Of a DNA stretch of 64,000 nucleotides, positions 34,001 to 46,000 are shown in pieces. The position numbers were made by a program, and so were the translations under genes. Origin of the DNA: Eudorina sp. 2006-703-Eu-15 (taxonomy: Eukaryota > Chlorophyta > Chlorophyceae > Chlamydomonadales > Volvocaceae); contig BDSI01000054.1 of assembly GCA_003117195.1 (NCBI GenBank), positions 496,001 through 560,000 on the forward strand, given 5' to 3'. The notes under the pieces are model-generated. The model had not been told where the DNA came from and ran no database searches. It was given only the letters and a program-made list of their open reading frames with translations. Each line of letters begins with the position of its first letter. Position 1 is the first letter of the stretch.

Positions 34001-37000
34001 CCCGGAGCAGCAATCCTCCCGGAAACCGTCAGGGCCCAGCAGCAGCATCTCCGAGGCCCTTCTGGGAGGAGGTGGGCCGGGCCGTGTCCTGCGAAACTCA
34101 CCCTGGGATGAATGGCTGTTCGCTTTAACTACCTTAGGTTAGGCCGTTACCACGGCCACTGTGTTTGCGTCCGCGGCTTGCTTCTTCTGCGGCCTGATCG
34201 TGCGCGTGGTGTGCATGGCCCCCCTGTAATGACGGCGGCAGGCTCTGGCACCTCCGAGGTCGCCGAGGAGTACAGCGACCAGTTCGAGCCCTCCGCGAGT
34301 GTCGTGCAGTCCCAGAGCCAGCTGTTCGGGACGAGCGGCCGCCCGCCGCGGCCCGGCCGCCAGCCAAGTGGGTGGAGTGGATCGTGTCGCACGGAGTGCC
34401 CGCTGGACCGGCGGCCATGCGCAGGGAGACCTCCACTGCTGGGCTCCGCGGTCACATATTTTGAACCTACACACCCTTCGCCCTTCTTGCCTAAAATCAT
34501 GTTTACCACATTTCTGACATGCCGTTGGAGTATTGTTCGAGATTAAAGCATTTGTTTCGCAATTCCATGGGAACTCATAGTCACTTCATCCCGCCGTTTG
34601 CCTGCAGCCGGATAAAGTCACGTTGGTGCAGACCGCGTGACGCTCGTCGCTTTCCCTCCTCCGCCCGTGGGCTTGGGTCCGCATAGATCGACCTACCTCA
34701 CCCTTGCGTTGATGCTGACGCGCTGAGCAGGTAGCATCGTGGACGACATCGAGGATAACCTGTCCAGCCGCCGGCTGGGCACCTCAGGCGGCCAGTCCCA
34801 GTCGGCTGTCAGCGAGGAGACGTTCCGGCGGTCGGGCAGCTCGGCCGCAAAGAGCCGCCAGCCGGGGAGTGGGTCGGTGCCGCCGGAGACTGCGTACAGC
34901 GAGGAGTTCGACAAGTCGGGCAGCACCGCAAAGCCGCAGCCACGGCCGCGTCCTGGGCGCCCCGCGCAACGTAAGCGCTGATCTACTGATGAGTCCTAAC
35001 TGATCTCTGATGTGATGTGCTCTCAAAAATATATGAATCCCTTGCACGTGCTAGCGTCTGGTCATTCCTGGAGTGCCTGTTGTTGGGTGAACTGCAGGTG
35101 GGCCCTCAAGCTCTGCACACAGTGACGACCTGGACAGCGAGCTTTCGGCGCTGTCTCTGAAGCTCGATCGCGAGAAGTCGGAGCTTGCGCGCAAGCTAGT
35201 GGAGGCGAAGCAGCAGCGACGGTGCGACGGGCCTTAGAACTCCAGATCTAGGCATCGCATGACCGCTGGACCAGTCAGTGAGGAAGCTGGGGAGGTGCCG
35301 TGAAGGGGTATTGACTCAGACTTGGTCGACGTGTACATGACAGGGGTTTGGTACAGGCGTGCGCGTCGCCTTCCGTCATTGGAGGCGCGCGCGGCCGTTG
35401 CCGCGCGTCCTCACTGCGCCGTCGCGGCTGCGCTGCTTCGCTTTCCCCCAGGGCCAACGTGCTTGCCAAGCAAGCTGAGGTTGAGAAGCTGCGCGCCAAG
35501 CTCTCGTCGCTGAAGGGCGGCTCGCCGGCACGCCCGCCGCCCCCGCCGCAACCGAGGCGCGAGGCCTCGAGCTACACGCAGCGCTCCAACTACACCCAGC
35601 CCAGATCCGAGTCCGACGTTGAGGATGAAGTCGACGAGACCTCCATGGGCTCCGACGGCAAGGCGCCGTCCACCGCGGCCGATATGGTCGAGGATTTGCC
35701 CTCCGCTGAGGACTCTGACATCAAGGAGGAGGGCAGCGGAAGCTACGCCGATACCTTCGCGCCGGGCACCGAAGAGAGCAGCCGAAGCCGCAATGGTCCG
35801 TGGGTATGCTGCCACGTGCACGGGTAGACGCGACGACACGGGCAAAGCAGTCGGAGGAGCCCTTCTATGGCTGGTATCGAGTCCATACACATACACCGCG
35901 GTTCTGGGTGGGCTTCTTATTAAACACCGCGGCTTTCAACGCGCGAATGCCGTCCTTTGTTCGTGTTCATTATGTTTGTAGGTACAACTGCCACGCGGTC
36001 AGGGTCGCCGGGTGATCGCACGGCGTCGGCGGTGCTGTCCACGGAGCCTGTTGATGCAGATCTGGCTGCCCTGCAGAAGGTGCGTGGGTGGGTTCACAGC
36101 AGGGCAGCGCTTTCGGTCTGGAGGACTAGCCGTGAGGAATTACGTGGTCCACGGTGTGGTTCTTTCTAACGCACAGCCTCACCCGCGCTGTTCCACAGGA
36201 GGTGGCGATGCTGCAGGAGCAGGTCCAGCGCGCCAAGGCGGCCAAGGTCGCTGCCATGCAGCGTGTCAAGGACAAGCTGCGAGCGGAGGTAACGACGCTC
36301 TCAGTCGTTTTACTCTGTCCCTTCATGCCGCTAACATGCAGCTTGCCATGAAACACATCGTCGCGCAGCAGGCTCTGCGGCGCATCCCTGCATGCTCACA
36401 TCTCTTCTGCGCAGCAGGTTATTGTCATGCTGCTTCCTCGCACCCTAAAGGCATTGGCGACAGCTGCTGCCGTGTCCACATGCTCCCGCGTCTTCCCTGG
36501 CCCGCTGTCGCCCAACCTGCAGCTTCAAGCGCTCGAGACGGACAAGTCCGGCGCGCGGACCAACCGAGCTCCGGCCCCCAGCGACCCGGCGCCCGGCCGC
36601 AAGCCTGCGGCGGCCCCGCCCTCCGCATCGCGTTCCTATCAGACCTCCGGGGAGACCCGCTCCACGTCCTACTCCGAGGATTTCTCGGGCGCGGCCACGC
36701 CTTCCGCCCCGGGCGCCAGGTCGTCCTCCTCCGTTGTCGACGAAGTCTCGCAGTCCACCTTGCAGCGGACGGCCGGCCAGCTGGCGTCCGGCTCCCGGTC
36801 CAAGTCGGTCTCGGAGGAGCGCATCGGCTCCGTCCTGCCGTCCTCCTCCCGCGGGGTGGGCAGCTACAGCGGCTCCGTGCCCGAGGACGACGTCAACCGC
36901 GCGACCGGGCTGCACAGCTCGCGTTCCAGCGGCCGCGGCGCGGGGCGGGCGAGCACCTCGGGCGACGTGTACGATGAGAGCTTCGAGGTGGAGAGCGCGG

Positions 37001-40000
37001 TGAGTGAGCCGGAACTTGGGGTGGAAGCTGCGGCGGCCTGGACTGTGTCGGAGGAAAAGCATCTTGGGCAATCTTGTGTTGGGTCATCACGGGTGCGGTG
37101 TTCTCTGCACGAGCACACACACGCACTCTCTTCCCCCTGGCATCTTGCAGCTGACCATATCCAACATACCCTTCCTGACATGCCGTTTGCCCTATGCATG
37201 CCCTGTGAATATGCAGCGCGGCGGATCCATCGCGCGCGAGCCCAGCGACATTCAGGACGAGGCGAGCGCCGTGCCCAGCAGCACCGACGCCGGCGGCTCG
37301 GCGCTGGAGCCCATCCGCGAGGAGGACGTCCGCAGCGCGTCCGGCCACTCCATCTCCTACGCTGTGGACTCCAGCGCCGGCCACACGGTGCGGGAGTCCG
37401 TCGACCGCACCTCCATCGACACCACCGGGTTTGGCGGGTTTCCGATTGGCGGCAGTGGCGCGGACAGCGTGGCGGAGTCCGACCGGCAGCAGACCACCTA
37501 CTCGGCCGATGACGACGGCCAGGCGACCGGTGGCCGGAGCATTGAGGACGAGGTCGGGGCGCTGCGGCAGCGGTCCGCGGACGACGACGACGACGACACC
37601 GGGGCCTCGGACGGCGGGAGCGTCGACGACCAACTCGATGTCGTCCGGCAGTCCTCGGAGGGCTTGGGCGCGTCACGAAGCGTCCAAGATGAGCAGGTGA
37701 GCGCAGGGCGCGCTGCTGCCTCTGAACCCATCACACTCCCGCACCCAACTGCCGATCCTGACTGGCGCTGCGGGGATAGTGGCCCTGCGCTGGGTGCGCT
37801 CCGGGCGCTGTCTGGCCCGACCTGGCATCCGTGTTAGAGAGAGATAAGATACGAGAACACCGGGCGGGAATGTCTATCCTGCAGAAGGCTTCGGGTTTGG
37901 TTTCGTGACCGTACGTGTGCTTGCGCCTGGGTCGCCTTTTCCCGTCGACGCACCAGTTCTTTGTGGAGGACCCGCGCGCCGGCGCCGGCTCGTCGGGCGC
38001 ATCTGCCAGCATCGAGTCCGACGTCGGGGCGTCCGGCCGCACGCGCTCGGGCTCCGGCGAGCAGACCAAGGACAGCAAGGACGTGCTGTCGGAGGAGTTC
38101 TTCACCACAGCGGACATCAACACGCACTCCGTCACGCCCAGCATCCACAGCGCCGATCTGGAGGCCGCGACCAAGGCCAGCAGTTCGATGCCCGGGACAG
38201 CCGGCACGCAGAGCCCCGTGCCGACGGCCGCCACGACGGCCCGGAGCCTCGGCGCCAGCCGCAGCAGCGGCCGCGTCGTGAGCGAGGAGGCCACCGCGCC
38301 GGTGGCGGAGTTCCTCACCAGCGCCGACACCGTCGGCGAGTCGGAGGCGCCCAGCGTCCGCAGCGGGGGTCGGGCGGCGGCGCCGGGGAGCTCTGTTCGG
38401 GAGTCCAGCATGGATGACTCGGGTGCGGGTACCCTTGCATCCGAGCCGCAAGAGGAGGTAGAGGAGGAGAAGGAGGAGGAGGAGCCGATGATCGTGCAGC
38501 AGCGGTCCAGTGGTTCGAGTTCCAGTGATTCGAGCTCCAGTGACTCGAGTTCCAGCTCGGGCTCTGTGTTGACGGAGAGGCGCGGCGGGGCGTCCGGCCA
38601 GGTGGGCAGCAGCCGGAGCGCGGACGTCCCGGAGGACTCGCTTCAGGTGCCGGCCAGCGGATCGCTGCGGAGCGGGGTGGCGGAGGAGGAGAAACAGGAC
38701 GAGGAGGACGAGGAGGAGCTGGACGACTATGACGTGGAGTACAGCGATGACGTCATCGAGGATAGCATCCTGGAAGCCTCAGACGTGGTGGGTGTGGGGG
38801 GAGCCCACGTGGCACGTGGAGCTGCGGGCGATGGGCACCACGAGGTTTGGGTCACGCCCTTATGCTTTTCGGCGATGCTGCACAAATTGGATGATGCTGT
38901 CTGTGATGGCGCTGAAACCTGTGACCAGGGTGCACGCGTAGGGAGGTCATTGGCGGCACGGTCCGCGGATTCGAAGTGGGGCGAAGTGGGGCTGCATCCC
39001 AGCATCGACACCGCGACGGTGCGCAACCTGTTTGGGCGTGCGTGTCTCCCAACCACAGGCTGGTACGAGTGGTCTGGATGAGACGCGGGCGGTGGAGTCG
39101 GGCGACGTGGGGGATGACGCCCAGCGCTCCACAGCGACCGGGTCGGCGGGCGGCGTGTCGGAGCTACCCGTGCAGCGCTCCGCGGTCACGGAGTCCATCA
39201 TCGCCTCGGCACTGCCCGGGGAAAGAACCCAGGTACGTCCCTCCGCACGGCGGCCATGCCGCCTTCCAGCGAGCTGTTTGCTTGCTTGCATGCAGCAAGT
39301 CCGATACCGGCGTAAAATCCTGCAGTGCCGGATTGGGGCCACTCACTTGATCAATCACTGATCACCGCCGCCCTGTCCTGCGTGCTGGTCGCGTGGCAGT
39401 TGGACGTGCCGGAAGAAGAGGAGGAGGAGCCGGAGGAGGAGGACGACTATGAACTTGACTTCCAGCCCTCTGCTGCCCAGGTGGATTCCTCCTCCATCCG
39501 GGAGTTCCCGACGGCGGTGCCATCCCCCTCCGCGTCCGCGAGCCGGCTTGTGTCGACGGTGCAGGTAATATTTACCATATGCTGATCTTTTCACCGCTCA
39601 GTTGCGGCGAAACTGTGCTGCACCAGGGTTGTACACGCCAGCTCAAGATGCATCGTGTGTGTGCGTAGGGCGGAAGGGTCTGCAGATTCCGCGCAGCTGC
39701 AGCTGCATGTGCATCTATTTGTCCAAGTGCCCAACGGCGGGAGGAAAAAGGGAGTCGGCCCTGGGTGTTTCGCGGCTCACTGGAGAGTGAGGGGTTGGGT
39801 TCAATGACTTTCCATCCACAGGAGGACGAGGACGCTGAAGGGATGGTCGAGGTGGAGGGCGAGGTTGACGACTATGAGCTGGACTTCCAGCCGTCGTCCA
39901 TCAATGAGGTGCCGGCGGAGGAGTCCTCGCGCAGGTCGCTGGCGCCCCCAGCCTCGTCGTCATCGGCGAGCCAGCTGGCGACCACTGGGGAGGTCGTGCA

Positions 40001-43000
40001 GGTAACCCGGCCGGGCGGCCCTGCTGCTACTGCACGTCACCACGGCACCATGTTACTAATTGTTTTCTTGCTGTCACACCAGTGGGCCATAGCTTTGTTT
40101 TCCAATCCTTAGGTTTTAAGGCTGCAGCTGCAATGTTCCTGCACAGCAGCTTCTTCTGGCGGATGGTTCGGCACGTCACGACTGCGCTGCGCTGTGCTGC
40201 ACACATTGCGGTGCCTCGCAGGATGCGTCCGAGCTGCTTGCGCCGGCGTCCATTCCCGAGGTCGCGTCCGCCTCCTCGGTCGGATCGCGGCGGCCGCCCG
40301 TCCCCTCCCAGGCGTCGTCCCGGGGCGTGCCCTCCATGCTGCAGCAGCAGGCGTCGTCCGTGTCGGCCGCCACCTACGACGAAGACTTTGAGGCCGCGGA
40401 GGCGTCGGAGCTGCAACTGGCCGGTGAGTGAGGGGCGGGTTAAGCAGGGCGGTACGGTATGCCGCGCGCGGCATGCCGTGATTGCAGTTTTCTCCCTGGC
40501 CTGCATGTCGTCGCGTATCTGATGCACCTGGGGCTGGGCAGGGACCCCTCTGTGTTAGAATTTGGGCTCGCTTTGACGGTTGTGTTCGGTGGCGGAGGCT
40601 AATCTTATTGTACGTGGTATTGCACTGTGGCAGGACCCTCGACCCTCAGTCGCACTGTGTTGAGCGCCGTTGCGGAGGAGACCGAGTCGCGGGCGCCGCC
40701 AGAAGTATCGGGTACGTGGGGGCTCCGGCGTGCGTTTGGCCTTGGTTACCGCCCCCTGTCTCGCACGTAGTGTGCCCACACCGCCGGTCTGCGGTGGTGT
40801 AATTATGGATCGCGTTGCAGTTGAACCCCGCGGGTCATCGGCGACAGCCGAAGGAAGGTGATGGAAATGCGGGCATGATTTAGACGCAGCGGGCTGGGCA
40901 CTTGCGTCCATGGTTGGTTCAGATCCGGGGCCCGAATGACCCTCATGGGCGGTCACGCCGCCATGCGGTTGGTGCACCTTGCCGAACCTCCCATGGGGAT
41001 GCGATTCTATCCACACACCAGGTTCACGACTGTACTCCGAGGACTTTGCAGCCACCAGTGTGGTCAAGTCAGCGGAGGAGCCGGCGGCGTCGTCGCCGCG
41101 GCTGGCGGCGCAGCGCTCCCAGGCGACCCTCCAAAGCGTGGCGGAGTCCTCCGCCTCCATCATCAACGACTACGACGACATCGACTACAGTGACGATGAC
41201 GGCGGCCTGGGGCCTGACGAGGGTGAGGGCGCTGGCAGCGGCACCCTGGTTGGACCCGTGCTTTCCCACCACGCGGTCACGACCTCAGTGGCGCTGGAGG
41301 TCAGCCAGCGCTACGGCCCCGCGTCGGAGCCGAGCTCAACCAGCTACACCGACGACTTTGGCGAGCAACCGCAGGCCGAGGACACCCTGCTGTCCGCGGT
41401 GGTGGAGGAGAGCGGCGGCGCCTCCGCCGCCGACCCCTCCACCTCGTCCTTCGCGCTGCCGCGCGAGGCGGACCGCGACCTGCAGCCGCTCATGGCGGAG
41501 CAGTCCAGCCAGCACAAGCTGCCGTCGCAGGCGGGCGTGCCGGCAGTGCAGAAGGAACCGACGCCGCCGGTCGCGGCCGCGGAGCGCAGCGCCGGGAGTC
41601 GCCAGCCGCCAGGGTCCGTCGAACCGTCGGTGTCGGTGTTCTCGGTCGAGGAGGACACGCAGGCCTCCGACACCGTCTCCTCGGAGCCCTCCGCGCAGGG
41701 AGAGGCGCTGTACGGGGCCCATGCCACCGCCGACGCCGCCAAGGCGGCGGACCGGTCGCCACCACAGCAAGACGAGGAGGACGACTACACGCGTGACTTC
41801 TCGGACCGGTACAGCAACGTCGAGGCGCAGAGCAGCGCCCTGGAGCGATCCGGGACTGCGGCGGCGGCGGCGGAGCGCGCCCTGGTGAGCCACCCCATCA
41901 GCCAGCCGCCCTCGCCGCCGGGGCAGCCGGACGATGGGGCCGCGTCGCCACGCGCGGAGGAGCCGCCTCCGGAGGAGGTCGAGGAGGACGAGGATCTGCC
42001 CGAGGAGGACCTGGACCCGTCGGACCTGGGCTTGGAGCCGGTGTTCCGCACGGCGGCGGCGGCGGTGATGGCGCAGGAGGACTCGTCCCCGGCGGGCGCG
42101 CGGGCGCTGCTGGCGGGGCCGGGCTCGGAGGAGGCCTCCACCAGCATCGGGGGCGAGGTGGACCCCGAGGACAGCGGCATCATCGCGGTGCCGCGGGGGC
42201 TGGGCATTCGCCAGACGCGCAAGATCCCGTCGCGGAACTGGCGCAGCCAGCAGCTTGCGATGGACGAGGAGGAGGAGGGCGGCCTGTCAGGTGGGCCGCG
42301 TTTGCCGCGGTTGCGGCGCTGGGGCCGGTGCGACCGCTCGCGTGCGGGCAGGCGTCAGTCCGTGTCTTCGGTCGGACGTCGTGGTGCGTGGTGGTTGCAC
42401 TCGCGGTGTGCTGCGGTGCCGGTGACGGCGCTCTAGGCACCGGACTTGGGACTTCTGACACATGTGCCGCACATGTTTACCAACTCGCACGTTGATATGG
42501 TAAGTATATTGGTGCTTGGTTTGGGTCTTGCGGGTCTCTTATCTGAACACAGGTGCCGCGTGCCGCGCCGATGGCGCCGTCCTCCCACCCACCCACCCAC
42601 CCACCCGCCCGTCAGGCGAAATGGAACTGGTGGATATGACCATGGAGCGCGGCGAGGGCAGCGGCCTGCTGGACATGATTGGCGCCGACCTCATCACGGA
42701 AGGTGCGTCCGTCCGTCATGCGCCACCGAACCGTGGGGTGCGGAAACCGTGGTGCGGTACGTTGCACCCCGGATAAACACGGACCGCGTACTTTGACCAC
42801 CTGACAGACGAGCTGTCATACTGTTGCGGTACCGTTGTCAATTCAAACCCGCCGCTTCCAAACCCGGCCTGTCCTACCTCATTCCTGCAGCGTCCGAGGC
42901 CACGCCGGGTATCACGCCTTCCCCAAGCTTCAGGAGCCGACCTGGCGACCTCGCCAGCGGCCCGTCGTCGGGATCGCCGTTTGGCGCGCGCTCGGCGCTG

Positions 43001-46000
43001 GCAGGGCGGTTGGCGACGCTGCGCGAGTCCCTGGACCACGAGGGTGAGGAGGCGGAGGTCAGCAGCCGCGACGAGGCAGTGGCGCCCCCGGTCGCCCGCA
43101 CGCTGCAGATGCCGGGCGAGGCAGCGGATGTGCGGGCCGCAGACGGCCAGCCGGCCCGCGAAACCCAGGCGGACGAGGAGGCGGCCTCAATTTCAGCCGC
43201 GCCGGAGGACATCGTTGAAGAGAAAGAGATCCCAGCGGAAGAAAGTAGCAGCAGCAGTAGCAGCAGCAGCAGTAGTAGCAGTAGCAGCCGGAAGAGCGGC
43301 GAAAGCAAGCGCGCCGCGCGCACGGCGGCGTCCGAGCAGCCGGCCGCGCCTGCCGCGGAGCGCTCTGCGGTTGCGTCGACAGCCGGGCCCTCTCGGGAGC
43401 CGTCCACCGCAGGTGCCGCCGCGAGGGCAGCGGGCACCCAACCGGGTCGCGAAGGTGCGTGTGATGGCACCTGCGGCCATAGCATAGACCTGTAGCAGTT
43501 TAGGCCGAGCGGTCCGTCTTCTGGTCGTCTGCGGCCCCCTAATGCAACGCCCAAGACCGCTTTGTCCCAATCCATCCCGCGATGGAGGTTGGGCCCGCTT
43601 GCTCTCCTTTGTCTGTCAGAAAACGTGACCCATCGCACATTCACCTTGCGTCCCCAGCCGACAGCCCCACGCCCTCAACCCAGACTCCACCCCCTACTTC
43701 CGGCGCGCCACACATCACGCCCCGCACGCCACCCCACCCCGTCTCTGGGTTTGGGTTTTGATTTATTTTTCTGTTCACCTGCACTGCACCGCGCAGCAAG
43801 TGGCGGGTCAGAGGAGTACGACGACGACCTGGAGGCGCCTCCGAGCGAGGACAGCGGCGGCCGGCAGTCGGTGCTCGAGTACGACATGTACACGAGCGCC
43901 GCCCTCGCTGAGGACGACTCGGACGACCTCAAGGAGATGGCGGCGGCGTTCCAGTCGCAGGGTGAGGTCCGCCGCGCGAGCGCTACCCCGGCGCACCCAC
44001 CGGCAGGCCTCCCGCAAGCGCTACCCCGGCGCACCCACCGGCAGGCCTCCCGCAAGCGCTACCCCGGCGCACCCACCGGCAGGCCTCCCGCAAGCGCTAC
44101 CCCGGCGCACCCACCGGCAGGCCTCCCGCAAGCGCTACCCCGGCGCACCCACCGGCAGGTCTCCCGCAAGCGCTACCCCGGCGCACCCACCGGCAGGTCT
44201 CCCGCAAGCGCTACCCTGGCGCACCCACCGGCCGATGTCCCGCCCTCCAGCACACATGCAACCGTGGGGGGCTGGAGGCCCTCGGCCTGGTTACTACACC
44301 GGTGCATCCCGGTGCATGAACACGTCTATGTGCCAGGGGATCGCCGCAAGCCTGAGTTTTGTATGCGGTGGGGCGCGCTTTGACCTCCCTTAATTGCTGC
44401 ATGCCGCCTGGTGCCGCTGCAGCCTTGGGCAACGACGACGATGATGACGACTACGGAGCTGCACACGAGCTCTCGAACACGTCGTTGCCGGGTGTGTCTG
44501 ATGACCTGGCCGAGTACAAGGTATGTGCCGTACGTTTATGTGCCGTACGATTATGTGCCGTAATCTCGTACTCCGTGTAGAGTTTTGGTGGGGATGCACT
44601 GACGGTGGAGAGGCGCGTCCAGTCTGGTTCGGGCTGGTGACGGTCCGGCGCGTCCCCTCCCGGGCAGGTGACGGTGCACCCGGACTTGGATGAAGAGGCG
44701 GGTGAGCGCGCGGCGCCTGCGACGGCGGTCGCCGCAGCTGCTGCTGCTGCTGCTGCGCCTGCAGCTGCGCCTGCGCCCCCCGCGCAACCCGAGGAAGCCG
44801 AGGAGGTCCCCTCTGTCGAGGCCTCAGTGGTTGACGACGAGGTACGCGCCACGGTTACCGAAAACATTACGCGTGACACGGGACAACGCCGCGTAGTTGC
44901 GTGGATACTGGGGTATCTAGATCTATATCTATATTGTCTATATGGTTTAATACGTGGTTTTAAATAGATAGGGTGTCGGTGGGGTGGATGCTATGTGGTC
45001 CTGGTTGGAGCTGCCGGCACACTGAATGGCGGGTGGTTAAATTGAAAAAAGAAATAAACCCGGGGGGTGGTGGTGTCGGGTCGCCTTGCAGGAGCCCGAG
45101 GCGGCGGCGAGCGACCCGTTCTCCGTTGACGAAAGCCGTGACCGCCTTCCCACGCTCCAGCCGGGCAGCGGCAGCAAGCCGGGAGCCCCGCCGCTTGCCA
45201 CGGCGGCCCCGGCTGAGACGGCGGCGGCGGCGGCGGCAGGGACAGAGCGGGCGGCCGAGACGACGGCTGGTGGTGCGGCAGGAGCCTCGTCGCCCACTGT
45301 GTCGTCGCCCAAGTCAGCGCGGAGCAGCGAGGGGCCGCTGCCCGGCGAAACGAGCCTGGGCCCACTGCCCAAGTCGGGGCTGGGAGAGGACGACGATGAC
45401 GGACTGGTAAGAGTGCAGCCTGCTGTGACAGAAACCCGCCGATAAGTAACGACCGGAACAGCTGTGAAGCGCCCATTTTGTAAATTGCGATTTTGCGATG
45501 ACTGGCGGGCAGTGGTCCACGGCGTTGTCCTAGGCCGCATCCCATCTGTGCTGCGCTGCTGCCCCGTGCCATCCATCGCGCTCTCTGTGCTCATGAAAGT
45601 GCGCACGTCCTGACCAGGTTACTGACAAGCCGCGGCGGCGCTGCACCTTTTGGTTTGCTGCGCAGGGCCTGGAGTACCAAGCCGTGTACCTGCAGCGCGG
45701 CGAGCCCTCTGCGTCGGCGGCAGCGGCGGCGGGACCGTCTGGCGAGGGCGGCAAGGCCTCTCCGGGCGGTGGTGCGGAGGAGCCCGGCGGCGTACCCGCG
45801 GGGACGTACCTGAAGGAGCTGCTGGCCATGACGGGCTCGGACGACGAGGACAACGACCTCAGCCGGCCGATGTCCGCCGCGTCGCTGAAGCCGGTGCTCC
45901 AGGTGCGCGATCGTGGGCTGACTTACCGACATACGGCATGCCGCCAGAGATGCGCGGCGAAGCTGCTCACTCGCTCGACAGGGCGGGTGCGGCCGTTGCG

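Larger units (their letters stand above)
36523..44520 (+). other. CEP350: CEP350-like gene, block 3 (exons 32-44): acidic region with Y-x-[DE]-[DE]-F motif array
   Basis: Exons: 36523-36999, 37217-37696, 37957-38787, 39059-39232, 39400-39564, 39822-40001, 40222-40423, 40634-40711, 41022-42290, 42616-42702, 42891-43454, 43797-43961, 44423-44520. Motifs seen include YSEDFS, YDESFE, YELDFQ (twice), YDEDFE, YSEDFA, YTDDFG, YTRDFS and YDDDLE, each set in Glu/Asp-rich text. Exon 42 has a run of 15 serines before RKSGESKRAARTAASEQ. Exons 36 and 37 look like duplicates of each other. Confidence 0.75.

Noticed and set aside
43981..44235. CRISPR-like regular repeats
   Set aside because: The 38-bp units are contiguous with no spacers and lie in a eukaryotic intron; it is a minisatellite.
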